This document shows positions 34,812 through 42,820 of a stretch of 64,000 nt of DNA, one piece after another. The DNA comes from CAWAND01 sp963807065. GTDB taxonomy: Bacteria; Chloroflexota; Anaerolineae; Anaerolineales; E44-bin32. The stretch's first letter is position 1, and each line of letters starts with the position of its first letter. Below the pieces are notes generated by a model. It was not told the origin of the DNA. It did no database searches and was given only the letters and a program-made list of their open reading frames with translations. The stretch is from assembly GCA_963807065.1 (NCBI GenBank), contig CAWDZQ010000004.1, forward strand, positions 372,001 through 436,000. Direction: 5' to 3'. Position numbers and translations under genes: made by a program.

Positions 34812-35339
34812 ATGCCTTCGTTGGAATTCAACCTCAGACCGGTAGATCACATCACCACGGGCGCCATCGGCCCACCGGGCAAACGCGTCTTCTACCTCCA
34901 GGCCAGCAAAGACGACGAACTGGTGACTCTGATCGTCGAGAAGACTCAGATCCAATCCCTCGCCGTGGGTGTGGAGCAATTCCTTGATGAGTTGATCACC
35001 CGCGTGCCCGGCCTGTCCGATGCGGAAATTGGTGCCCAAGACGCCGAGATGAAGCTGCAGCGCCCAATCGACCCCGCATTCCGAGTAGGACAGTTGGGGC
35101 TGGGCTACGACGATGCCGACGATCTGATGGTATTGGTGGCACGCGAAATCCAGCCGGAAGAGGGCCAAGTGGACGAACCCGGTGTGGCCCGCTTCTGGTG
35201 TACCCGAGATCAAATGCGCCGGATGTGCCAGTGGGGCGTGGAGGTGGCCAGCCTCGGCCGCACTATCTGTGGAAACTGCGGCCAGCCGATTGACCCGGAG
35301 GGGCATTTCTGCCCCAAGCGCAACGGCCACAAGCATTAG
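34812..35339 (+). CDS. DUF3090 family protein
   Basis: A 175-residue protein. The N-terminus (SLEFNLRPVDHITTGAIGPPGKRVFYLQA) and the C-terminal zinc-ribbon-like ending (CGNCGQPIDPEGHFCPKRNGH, with paired Cys) are the family hallmarks. Function is unknown. It is always seen near the histidine phosphatase and the SCO1664-like kinase-fold protein, as here. The ATG at 34812 is preferred over an in-frame GTG at 34806. Confidence 0.9.
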   Translation: MPSLEFNLRPVDHITTGAIGPPGKRVFYLQASKDDELVTLIVEKTQIQSLAVGVEQFLDELITRVPGLSDAEIGAQDAEMKLQRPIDPAFRVGQLGLGYDDADDLMVLVAREIQPEEGQVDEPGVARFWCTRDQMRRMCQWGVEVASLGRTICGNCGQPIDPEGHFCPKRNGHKH

Positions 35340-35384
35340 GCCCGCGGCGCACCCAGCCGGCTTTCACAAGATCCAGGCGCCTGC

Positions 35385-36116
35385 ATGCCTTCACCCGATC
35401 GATCATCCGACCCGGAAATCCTATCCGACCTGGCCGACGGCGACCTGGCCCTCGAGGGCCGGTTCGTGTACGGTTCCAACTTCACCTTCCTGGTTCGGGT
35501 GGAGTGCGGCGACCAGTCTCGCCGGGCCGTCTACAAACCTTCCGAGGGCGAGCGGCCCTTGTGGGATTTTCCTGGGGGAACCCTGGCGGCCCGCGAGGCG
35601 GCGGCCTACGTCGTCAGCCGTCAACTGGGTTGGGATCTCGTGCCACCGACAGTCATGCGGAGCACCGGCCCCTCAGGCCCCGGATCCGTCCAGTTGTTCG
35701 TCGACGCCGACCCCGAGCGCCACTACTTCACGATGGCCGAAGAGGACAAGCCGCGGTTGCTGCCGGCCGCCTTGTTCGATGCGCTCATCAACAACGCCGA
35801 TCGCAAGGGCGGCCATGTTCTGTTTGACCCACAGGATCACTTGTGGCTCATCGACCATGGGGTGTGCTTCCACGTGGAGCCCAAGCTGCGGACGGTGATT
35901 TGGGATTTCGCCGGCCAAGCCATCCCGGGCGATCTCCTCAAGGACCTCCTCCAGTTTCGAGACCAACTTCACGATGAGCAAGCTCGCTCGCAGCTCGAGC
36001 CGCTGCTCTCGGGAGATGAGATCCGCACCCTCGATCATCGGGCAGAGCACCTCATTCAGTCCGGCTGCATGCCCTTGCCCGGCCCTGGCCGGCACTACCC
36101 CTGGCCCTTGATCTAG
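35385..36116 (+). CDS. SCO1664 family protein (kinase-like fold)
   Basis: A 243-residue protein of the PI3/4-kinase/HipA-like superfamily. RRAVYKPSEGERPLWDFPGGTLAAREAAAYVVS contains the likely ATP-binding Lys. LFDALINNADRKGGHVLF matches the catalytic loop (N-x-D-R-K-x-x-N/H-like), and HLWLIDHGVCFH the metal-binding DHG. No substrate is known. It is third member of the conserved trio and probably acts with DUF3090. Confidence 0.88.
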   Translation: MPSPDRSSDPEILSDLADGDLALEGRFVYGSNFTFLVRVECGDQSRRAVYKPSEGERPLWDFPGGTLAAREAAAYVVSRQLGWDLVPPTVMRSTGPSGPGSVQLFVDADPERHYFTMAEEDKPRLLPAALFDALINNADRKGGHVLFDPQDHLWLIDHGVCFHVEPKLRTVIWDFAGQAIPGDLLKDLLQFRDQLHDEQARSQLEPLLSGDEIRTLDHRAEHLIQSGCMPLPGPGRHYPWPLI

Positions 36117-36179
36117 CCGGGCGGCGCACCGGCTGACGCCCCCGGCCGGCGCTCGTCAAAGAAGAGGAGATGGTGTGAC

Positions 36180-37253
36180 ATGCGAGAAATGCGCCTGGTT
36201 TTGCTCGGATTGGGCAACGTCGGCCGAGCCCTGGCCCGCCTGCTGGCTGACAAGCGGCATCATCTCGAGCACCGCTACGGGTTGGCTTGGCGGGTGGTCG
36301 GTGTGGCTACGGGGAGTCACGGAATCGTCTTCGCCCCCGACGGGATCGACCTGGAAGCCGCCTGCCTAACCGTTGAAGGCGGCGGCGACTTGACCGCTCT
36401 CTCAGGCGCCGAGCCGATGGACAAGGTGGCCTCCTTGCTGCGCTCTTCCCAGGCCGACCTCCTATTCGAGAACACACCCGTCAACTACGCCACCGGGCAG
36501 CCGGCGATCGATCACATCCGCACCGCGCTCGGCCTGGGAATGCACGCCATAACCGCCAACAAGGGGCCCGTGGTCCACGCCTATCGCCAGTTGACCCACC
36601 TGGCCGAGGCGAACGGCGTGCGCTTTCTGTTCGAGTCCACCGTGATGGACGGGGCCCCTATCTTCTCGCTGTGGCGAGAGTCTCTGCCGGCCGCCAGGCT
36701 GAACGGCTTTCGGGGTGTGCTCAACTCCACCACCAACCTGATCTTGTGCTTGATGGAAGACGGCCGCAGCTTCGACGAGGCCGTTGCCCATGCTCAGGAC
36801 ATCGGGATCGCTGAGACCGATCCATCGGGCGACATTGATGGTTGGGACGCCAGCGTCAAGGTCGCAGCACTGGTCAGCGTTCTGATGGATCATCCCATGA
36901 CTCCCGATCAGGTTGAAAGGAGCGGCATCCGGCCCCTAATGCAAGATGACATTCGCCGGGCGGCCCAAGAAGGGAAGCGGTGGAAGTTGGTGTGCCAAGC
37001 ACAGGCGCACGCTGGACAGATCACCGCATCGGTCCAACCGACTCTCCTTGCGAGCGACGACCCTCTGTATCAGGTGAGCGGCGCGTCGTCGGCGGTCACT
37101 TTTTGGTCCGACGTACTTGGTCCGTTGACCGTTTTGGAGGCTGACCCCGGCCCCGACACCACCGCGTACGGGTTGCTGGCGGACTTTGTTCGGGCGTCGA
37201 CCGGTGACCTTGGAAGGCTGTTGCCTCAGCCCGGAGAAGCTGGGACTGAATAA
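36180..37253 (+). CDS. hom: Homoserine dehydrogenase
   Basis: Reduces aspartate semialdehyde to homoserine on the way to threonine and methionine. The 357-residue protein has the NAD(P) motif LLGLGNVGRALARLLADK, ITANKGPVVHAYRQL, the signature GVLNSTTNLILCLMEDGRSFDEAVAHAQDIGIAETDPSGDIDGWDASVKVAAL, and no C-terminal ACT domain. GAGGAG lies upstream. The stop codon abuts the left end of an IS element, so the last residues could be altered, although the length is normal for the short form. Confidence 0.93.
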   Translation: MREMRLVLLGLGNVGRALARLLADKRHHLEHRYGLAWRVVGVATGSHGIVFAPDGIDLEAACLTVEGGGDLTALSGAEPMDKVASLLRSSQADLLFENTPVNYATGQPAIDHIRTALGLGMHAITANKGPVVHAYRQLTHLAEANGVRFLFESTVMDGAPIFSLWRESLPAARLNGFRGVLNSTTNLILCLMEDGRSFDEAVAHAQDIGIAETDPSGDIDGWDASVKVAALVSVLMDHPMTPDQVERSGIRPLMQDDIRRAAQEGKRWKLVCQAQAHAGQITASVQPTLLASDDPLYQVSGASSAVTFWSDVLGPLTVLEADPGPDTTAYGLLADFVRASTGDLGRLLPQPGEAGTE

Positions 37254-38391
37254 GTTCAGATACACGTGAGACGGTAGCGAGGAAAGCAATTTGGGGTCAT
37301 CCTTAGGTTTGTCGACCGAAAGGAGAGACCCCAAATGCGGCAGTTTGCACTACCACGTCCATTCTACTATCTATCTCAAAATCCTCCCATCGATCTGAGC
37401 GACCTGGCCTCGGAGCGGCTCAGGTGGCTCAAGACATGGCAGCGTCTCCGGCAGGAGGGCTACACGGCCGATCGAGCGGCGGAGCTGCTGAAACTTCCCA
37501 GGTCGACGATCTACCGTTGGAAGAAGCGGTTGGAAGCGGAGGGCGTGCGAGGGCTGGAAGACAGGTCTCGCCGACCGAAGAACTGTCGCCGACCGCAGTG
37601 GTCGCCCGAGCTGGCCCAGGCCGTGCAGGACTTGCGGGAAGAATATGGCTGGGACAAGGTGAAGCTGGCCCACATGCTCAAGCAGGAGGGCTGGCAGACA
37701 TCAGCTTCGACGGTGGGACGGATCCTGACCCGCCTCAAAGCCCGCGGGGTGCTGCGTGAGCCCCTGAGCAACGGGATCATCCCATTCAGTCAATGGGATC
37801 AAACACCACCGCCGCCGTGTGAGGCGTCCCTACGCCATCCGCAAGCCCAGAGGCTACACAGTGAAGCCTGCCAGGGGACCTGGTCCAGGTGGACACACTG
37901 GATCGTGCGCCCCCTGCCGGGGAAAGTGATCAAGCAGTTCACCGCCAGGGATATGGTTTCCCGCTGGGATGTGATCGAAGCCTTCCGCAGCGCCACCGCC
38001 CGCAACGCCAGCTCGTTTCTGGATACCCTCATCGAGCGGTCTCCCTACCCGGTGAAGGCCGTCCAGGTTGATGGCGGCAGCGAGTTCCAGGCCGACTTCG
38101 AACTGGCGTGCGCCGAGAAGGGCATCCGTCTGTTTGTCCTTCCCCCTCGCTCACCCAAACTCAACGGGCACGTCGAGCGGGCCCAGAGAACGCACACCGA
38201 AGAGTTTCATGATCGCTACATGGGGGATCTGGACCTCACGAAGCTCAACCAGGCAATGAGGGCAATGGGAACATGTCTACAATCACATTCGACCGCACTA
38301 TTCGCTTGACCTGCAGACCCCAGCAGAGTATCTTACTCGTCACCACTCGGCGATGGCTCCGCCCCCAAATTCGTCTCATATGTCCTGAACA
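37254..38391 (+). mobile_element. Degenerate IS481-family insertion sequence
   Basis: About 1.14 kb. Left end GTTCAGATACACGTGAGACG (37254-37273) and right end (reverse complement of 38372-38391) TGTTCAGGACATATGAGACG are matching inverted repeats. Beyond them AATTTGGGG is also shared, but the left copy carries about 14 extra bases. The single transposase gene is broken. No clear target duplication is visible. The insertion begins directly after the homoserine dehydrogenase stop. Confidence 0.8.
37335..38388 (+). pseudogene. IS481-family DDE transposase, multiple frameshifts
   Basis: The N-terminal helix-turn-helix (TADRAAELLKLPRSTIYRWKKRL) is intact. Near 37800 the frame changes (RRPYAIRKPRGYTVKPA), then near 37875 (GDLVQVDTLD, the first catalytic Asp), then back near 37903 (VRPLPGKVIKQFTARDMVSRW). 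It runs through the second Asp (VQVDGGSEF) and the Glu (NGHVERAQRTH). A fourth shift near 38265 leads to WEHVYNHIRPHYSLDLQTP and the stop at 38386. At least four indels make it inactive. Confidence 0.85.
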
Positions 38392-38402
38392 GATACAGGG
38401 AC

Positions 38403-38431
38403 TTGACCTGGCCCGGGAAAGGTTGTAGAGT
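38403..38431 (+). promoter_or_regulatory. Promoter just beyond the IS right end
   Basis: TTGACC (38403-38408), a 17-bp spacer and TAGAGT (38426-38431). Predicted start near 38438, ahead of the 27-codon ORF. Confidence 0.65.
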
Positions 38432-38462
38432 CGTCGGGTACGAATCAAGGTCAGAGAGGTGC

Positions 38463-38546
38463 ATGATGGCGATGTTTGCGATGTTCCGAACGGAAGGCGA
38501 TAGCGGCGGTCTGTCCGCTGTTACCTTCTTGGAGTGCGCCTGCTGA
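38463..38546 (+). CDS. 27-residue leader-type ORF
   Basis: Reads MMAMFAMFRTEGDSGGLSAV followed by TFLECAC and TGA. AGAGAGGTG lies just upstream as a ribosome binding site and a good promoter lies 25 bp further up. It ends 24 bp before an intrinsic terminator, the geometry of an attenuator leader peptide or a short peptide gene. Four Met in the first seven codons and the C-terminal Cys-Ala-Cys are notable. Coding is not proven. Confidence 0.45.
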   Translation: MMAMFAMFRTEGDSGGLSAVTFLECAC

Positions 38547-38570
38547 CGGCTTAGTCCCTTCTCGACCACC

Positions 38571-38605
38571 ACCGCGGGCGCAATCCAGTCGCCCGCGGTT
38601 TTCAT
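38571..38605 (+). terminator. Intrinsic terminator after the leader ORF
   Basis: ACCGCGGGCG pairs with CGCCCGCGGT (10 bp) around a 9-nt loop, followed by TTTCATTT. Confidence 0.8.
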
Positions 38606-38623
38606 TTGGCCTGATTCTCAGAT

Positions 38624-38650
38624 GAGGCTGCGGGGTCCGCAGCCTCTTTT
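38624..38650 (+). terminator. Second intrinsic terminator in tandem
   Basis: GAGGCTGCGG pairs with CCGCAGCCTC (10 bp, 3-nt loop) followed by TTTT. It lies 154 bp before the methyltransferase start. Confidence 0.8.
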
Positions 38651-38803
38651 GATTCCTGTGTCGCTTGGGGGTACCACGGGGCGGTTGGCGGAAGACTGGA
38701 GCGCTCTCAGTTGTCCAGCGAGAGGGCTATGAGGCAAGAGCCGGCGAGCAGGAGGCGGGCCCCCAGACGGGCAAGGCAGGCGGAGGCTGAGCAGGAGGAA
38801 ACG

Positions 38804-39619
38804 ATGATGAAAACACAGGCATGGACGCCCACGAGCGCCGTGCGGGCGCCGGGCCTGGCCGAGATGTACTGGGCCATCAAGGATCACCTTCCGAGTCAGG
38901 GCGATCGATCCTTCGCTGCCTATCGAGCGGTCGTGGAGAGCCATGGGGAGCCGGCGCTGCTGGTGGGTGCGGGCTCCGGGGGATTGCTGATCCACCTGAT
39001 CGGCAATGGATACGAAGTCGATGCCGTCGAGCCGTCACCGGTCATGCGCGCCTACCTGCTCCGCTTGGCCCTCGATCGCAAGCTGCGTCTCACGCTGTTC
39101 GGCGTGGCGATGGAGCAGATGGACCTCGACCGGCGGTACAACTCGGTCCTGGTGCCGCATGGGACGATGATGCTGCTCACTGACCGTCGGCAGGTGCTTC
39201 GAGCGATGACTGCCATCTACCGCCACCTGCAACCGGGCGGGGCCCTTGCATTCAACGTCGAGCTTCCGGCGACGCTGCTTGGGGGTTCGGGAAGTCTGGT
39301 CCAGGGCGCTTCTCACCACCCGGTGCGCCTGAAGACAACCGACGGAAACTCGCTCATGGCAGAACGCCGCTTCGTGAGCCTCGACCCGGTAGATCAGATG
39401 TACACGGAACAGCGGGTCTACAAGCTTTACCAGGACGATCAGTTGGTTCGCCAGGAGTACCGGACCGTGCGTGAACGTTGGTATTCACGGCACGAGATGT
39501 CGATGATGCTCGCGTGGGCCGGGTTCGGTGACATCGATGTCGTGGGCCTGGATCCTGAGTTCGCCCAGCCCGACCGAGCCGAGCAAGTGAGCATGCTGAT
39601 GTTCATAGCCCATAAGTAA
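38804..39619 (+). CDS. Class I SAM-dependent methyltransferase
   Basis: A 271-residue methyltransferase. Motif I is ALLVGAGSGGLLIHLIGNG, motif II VDAVEPSPVMRAYLL, with SVLVPHGTMMLLTD and HLQPGGALAFNVELP as later motifs. GGAGG lies 5 nt before the ATG at 38804; the next codon is also ATG. An upstream in-frame stretch encodes low-complexity Arg/Ala/Glu and is probably untranslated. The substrate is unknown. Confidence 0.82.
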   Translation: MMKTQAWTPTSAVRAPGLAEMYWAIKDHLPSQGDRSFAAYRAVVESHGEPALLVGAGSGGLLIHLIGNGYEVDAVEPSPVMRAYLLRLALDRKLRLTLFGVAMEQMDLDRRYNSVLVPHGTMMLLTDRRQVLRAMTAIYRHLQPGGALAFNVELPATLLGGSGSLVQGASHHPVRLKTTDGNSLMAERRFVSLDPVDQMYTEQRVYKLYQDDQLVRQEYRTVRERWYSRHEMSMMLAWAGFGDIDVVGLDPEFAQPDRAEQVSMLMFIAHK

Positions 39620-39686
39620 CCGGGGGAGGCTACAGGCCAAGGCTCGCGGGCCCTGCCTCCCCCGGATCGGCTTCAAGAAGCCGATC
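39620..39686 (+). terminator. Two adjoining hairpins after the methyltransferase
   Basis: CCGGGGGAGGC pairs with GCCTCCCCCGG (11 bp, 24-nt loop). GATCGGCTTC and GAAGCCGATC (10 bp, 2-nt loop) follow directly. No T tract on the + strand. Confidence 0.45.
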
Positions 39687-39725
39687 CCAAGCCAAAAAAA
39701 CCTACGCCGCGTGAGGGAGATCCAC

Positions 39726-40739
39726 ATGACAACCAAAGACACCCACCGTCGGCGGCAGCCGCACGATTCGGCCATTGTCCTCCGACCATGGCAGGACGAG
39801 TCCGATTTGGAGGCGATCGCCTCCGTCACCAACGCCTGCATGGCTGCTGACGGGATCGACATCGTCAGGAATGCCGAAGAAGTGCGCATCCGCCTGGAGC
39901 GCACGCCGCACTTCGATCCCAGCAAAGACACCGTCCTTGCCGAGGCCGACGGCCGACTGGTCGCCTACGCTGACGCCTCCTGGAGCGATGAGAATGCCGG
40001 CGGCCGCATCTATCGCGCCGACATGTACGTCTTGCCCGAGTATCGAACGACTGGCCTTCCGGTCCGACTTCTCAACAGCGTGGTCCATCGCCTGGAGTCC
40101 ATCGCAGCCACACATCGCGAGGTCCATCCCAAGTTCCTCCAAATCCTGCTGGGTGAGAGCGAAGATATTCTGCGGGCGGTCGTCCTAGCCCGGGGTTTCA
40201 AACCGACGCGCACCTTCTACCGCATGGTGCGAAGTGATCTCAAGAACATCCCTGACCATCTGCTCCCCCCGGGCCTGGAGCTTCGCAAGGTCGAGCCCGA
40301 GCACCACCGGGCGATCTACGCCGCCATGAAAGAGGCCTTTCTGGACCATTGGGGCACACGGCCGGTTTCCGAAGACGACTATCAACTGTGGAACAGCTAT
40401 CCGAAGGCCAATCCGGACCTGTGGCAAGTCGCGTGGGCGCAGGACGAAGTCGCCGGGATGGTCCTCAACTTCATTGACGAGGACGAAAACCGGCGCTACG
40501 ATCGGGCGCGCGGATACACGGAAGACATCTGTGTCAGGCGTCCTTGGCGACAGAAGGGGCTCGCCAAAGCACTGATTGCACACAGCCTGAAGATCCTTGC
40601 CCAGGCCGGCATGACTGAAGCCGCATTGGGTGTGGACTCGGACAACGAGAACGGCGCGCTGGATCTCTATCTTGGGCTTGGGTATGAAACTCGGTGGAAG
40701 TTTTTCGCCTATCGGAAGGCGCTCCCCCAGTCCGCATGA
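39726..40739 (+). CDS. Double GNAT-domain acetyltransferase, MshD-like layout
   Basis: A 337-residue protein with two tandem GNAT folds. The N-terminal one (about 12-165) includes RIYRADMYVLPEYRTTGLPVRLL. The C-terminal one (about 180-335) includes YTEDICVRRPWRQKGLAKALIAHSLKIL, a typical acetyl-CoA loop (R-x-x-G-x-A), then DSDNENGALDLYLGLGYE. This two-GNAT layout is that of mycothiol synthase, but no other mycothiol gene is in the window, so the substrate is open. GGGAG lies before the ATG at 39726. Confidence 0.85.
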   Translation: MTTKDTHRRRQPHDSAIVLRPWQDESDLEAIASVTNACMAADGIDIVRNAEEVRIRLERTPHFDPSKDTVLAEADGRLVAYADASWSDENAGGRIYRADMYVLPEYRTTGLPVRLLNSVVHRLESIAATHREVHPKFLQILLGESEDILRAVVLARGFKPTRTFYRMVRSDLKNIPDHLLPPGLELRKVEPEHHRAIYAAMKEAFLDHWGTRPVSEDDYQLWNSYPKANPDLWQVAWAQDEVAGMVLNFIDEDENRRYDRARGYTEDICVRRPWRQKGLAKALIAHSLKILAQAGMTEAALGVDSDNENGALDLYLGLGYETRWKFFAYRKALPQSA

Positions 40740-40770
40740 GCTAGCGCCCGCATGAGACGGAGGGCCAGGG

Positions 40771-41379
40771 ATGCCGCCAATACAAGCCGTGGTTTGGGAT
40801 CTGGGTGGGGTGTTGGTCCGCACCGGCGACCGGCAGCCGAGGCGGGCCTGGGAACGGCGACTGGGGCTGGAGCAGCACTCACTGGACGAGATGGTCTTCG
40901 GCAGTACGGTCAGTCGACAGGCGACGATCGGCGAAGCCAACGTTCAGGACATCTGGGACGACGTGGCTCGCCGCCTCGACCTGTCCCCCAAGCAGGCCGC
41001 GCAACTGCGGCAGGATTTCTGGCGTGGGGATCAGCTCGACCTCGGGTTGGTCGAAAAGATTCGACTGCTGCGTGCGAGTTACAAGACCGGCATGATCACG
41101 AACGGATGGAAGAATTCTCGAGAGTCCATCGAGAACGTGTGGCACCTGGATGACGTGTTCGATTCGATCCTGATCTCTGCCGAACTCGGGCTGGCCAAGC
41201 CGGACCCAGCCATCTACCGGCTGCTGCTCGATGAATGGTCGCTCCCCGCCCAGGCCGCCGTGTTCATCGACGACTTCGCGGACAACGTTGTTGCCGCCCG
41301 CCAACTGGGAATGCCAGCCATTCGGTTTAGGGATCCCGCACAGGCCATGGCAGAACTGAACGCTATTTTGGGTGGTTGA
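40771..41379 (+). CDS. HAD-family hydrolase
   Basis: A 202-residue HAD phosphatase-like protein. Motif I is VVWDLGGVLV with the nucleophile Asp, but with Gly in place of the usual second Asp, as in the epoxide-hydrolase-like branch. Motif II is GMITNGW, motif III the Lys of LGLAKPDPAIY, motif IV FIDDFADNVVAAR. The variable motif I makes phosphatase activity less certain. It follows the GNAT gene by 31 nt and is probably co-transcribed. Confidence 0.85.
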   Translation: MPPIQAVVWDLGGVLVRTGDRQPRRAWERRLGLEQHSLDEMVFGSTVSRQATIGEANVQDIWDDVARRLDLSPKQAAQLRQDFWRGDQLDLGLVEKIRLLRASYKTGMITNGWKNSRESIENVWHLDDVFDSILISAELGLAKPDPAIYRLLLDEWSLPAQAAVFIDDFADNVVAARQLGMPAIRFRDPAQAMAELNAILGG

Positions 41380-41411
41380 TGGAGGAAAACGCCAGGGCGG
41401 CCAGCGCCGGG

Positions 41412-41615
41412 GAAAAGAAAGAGCCCCATCACGCCTTTAGGCAGCCGGCTTTCCACTCTCGCCGGGTGACCCGCGCCTGAGGGCCATAGGGAAGGGCGCT
41501 TATCCAACCGCGGCGCTTGCGTACTTCAAACTGCCGCTTACGACAGGCAGCCGGTTGAATGATCCCATGGCCGACGGGGGCCGTGCAGCCTTCGGGTGGC
41601 CTGAGGCTCCGTTCA
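41412..41615 (-). ncRNA. 6S-like regulatory RNA (candidate)
   Basis: A 486-bp gap between genes holds this roughly 200-nt transcript unit on the minus strand. It has a TTGACT-N17-TAAGGT promoter. The 5' GAGCCTC pairs with the 3' GGGGCTC as a closing stem, and a TTTCTTTT tract follows at the 3' end. Inside is GCGCCGCGGTTGG, close to the GCGCTCCGCGGTTGG stretch of E. coli 6S RNA. No ORF fits. Length and layout suit 6S RNA; covariance search is needed to confirm. Confidence 0.5.
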
Positions 41616-41620
41616 CAGTA

Positions 41621-41649
41621 ACCTTATGCAGGCGGCGCTTGAAAGTCAA
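41621..41649 (-). promoter_or_regulatory. Promoter of the 6S-like RNA
   Basis: On the minus strand TTGACT (41644-41649), a 17-bp spacer and TAAGGT (41621-41626). Confidence 0.65.
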
Positions 41650-41716
41650 GGACCGCTTTGCTTAAAGAATGTACTACCACCCTCGGCGGTCCCCGGTTCG
41701 ATAGAACCGATTGGGC

Positions 41717-41722
41717 TATAAT
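41717..41722 (+). promoter_or_regulatory. -10 box of the lipid kinase gene
   Basis: TATAAT. Immediately upstream CGGTTC-GATA-GAACCG (41695-41710) is a perfect inverted repeat overlapping the spacer, a possible operator. The leader to the TTG start is about 137 nt and contains a GGCTCTCC/GGGAGCC hairpin. Confidence 0.5.
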
Positions 41723-41865
41723 CGACGCTCCAAATCCACTTGGCTCTCCTTGGTGGGAGCCCTACCCCAACCGCCCAAGCCTGGATGAGCCGCCTGTGGG
41801 TGGTGAGCTGAATGCTCTTGGAAAGAACTTGTGGCCTCTGAACAACGCGTTATGGAGAAGTCTTC

Positions 41866-42780
41866 TTGAGCTCAAAGACAAAACTCATTTTCAATGCACA
41901 CGCCGATCGGGGCCACGCTTGGGACCTGGTTCATATCCTTCAGGCGGCCATCGATCGGCACGGCGGTGGGGAGTGGGCTGCCACACAGTATCCGGGGCAT
42001 GCCTCCAAGCTGGCAGCCGAGGCCGCCAATGAGGGGTTTGACACCGTGGTCGGTTTGGGCGGCGACGGCACGATCCACGAAATCGTCAACGGCCTGATGG
42101 GCATCCCCGCCGATCGCCGCCCTGCACTGGGCGCCGTGCCGGTGGGTTCCGGCAATGATTTCTGCGCCAACGTTGGCATATCCACGGATCCCGAAATCGC
42201 TATCCTCAAGGCGCTTAACGGCACAGAGCGCGCCGTGGACGTTGGGACGATTACCGACAACACCGGACGCACCGAATACTGGGACAACACGATCAACGTT
42301 GGTTTTGGGGCCTCGGTGGCGATCTACTCCTACCAGATCACGCGCCTGCGCGGCTACCCGATGTACCTCTGGGCGGTGCTGCAGACCGTGTTCAGGCATC
42401 ACGACGCACCCATGATGAAGATCAAGTCCGATCGAGAGACCTTCGAGCAGCCGACTCTACTGCTCGCCATCAACAACGGCCGACGAGAGGGGGGCGGCTT
42501 TCTTACTTCCCCCGATGCCGTTCCGGATGATGGTGCCCTCAATTACGCTGCCATCGAAGGCATTTCACGGCTGATGATGCTCCGGCTGATACCAGAAGTC
42601 ATGCGCGGTACGCACGGCCGATTCCGCCAGGTGCGCCTGGGAGAGTTTACGGAGCTCGAAGTCATCTCGGAGAGCCCGATACCCATCCACACCGACGGCG
42701 AAATTTACGCCGATTTCACGTCTCAGGTCACGCAGTTGAAAATTACGATCGTACCCAAGGCGCTTCGAGTTCGAGTGTAG
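41866..42780 (+). CDS. Diacylglycerol kinase-family lipid kinase (YegS/DgkB-like)
   Basis: A 304-residue kinase phosphorylating diacylglycerol or a related lipid. KLIFNAHADRG opens the protein in place of the usual NPxSG. VVGLGGDGTIHEIVNGL is the nucleotide-binding GGDGT motif, and PVGSGNDFCANVGI the family's G(T/S)xNDFA motif. INVGFGASVAI and HTDGEIY follow. The start is TTG, preceded by GGAGAAG. Confidence 0.92.
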   Translation: MSSKTKLIFNAHADRGHAWDLVHILQAAIDRHGGGEWAATQYPGHASKLAAEAANEGFDTVVGLGGDGTIHEIVNGLMGIPADRRPALGAVPVGSGNDFCANVGISTDPEIAILKALNGTERAVDVGTITDNTGRTEYWDNTINVGFGASVAIYSYQITRLRGYPMYLWAVLQTVFRHHDAPMMKIKSDRETFEQPTLLLAINNGRREGGGFLTSPDAVPDDGALNYAAIEGISRLMMLRLIPEVMRGTHGRFRQVRLGEFTELEVISESPIPIHTDGEIYADFTSQVTQLKITIVPKALRVRV

Positions 42781-42820
42781 GCAACGACCCGCCGCATCTG
42801 CCAGAGATACCGGCTGAGGC

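Noticed and set aside
39726..40739. Mycothiol synthase MshD
   Set aside because: Two-GNAT layout fits, but no other mycothiol genes are in the window and single-protein resemblance does not set the substrate.
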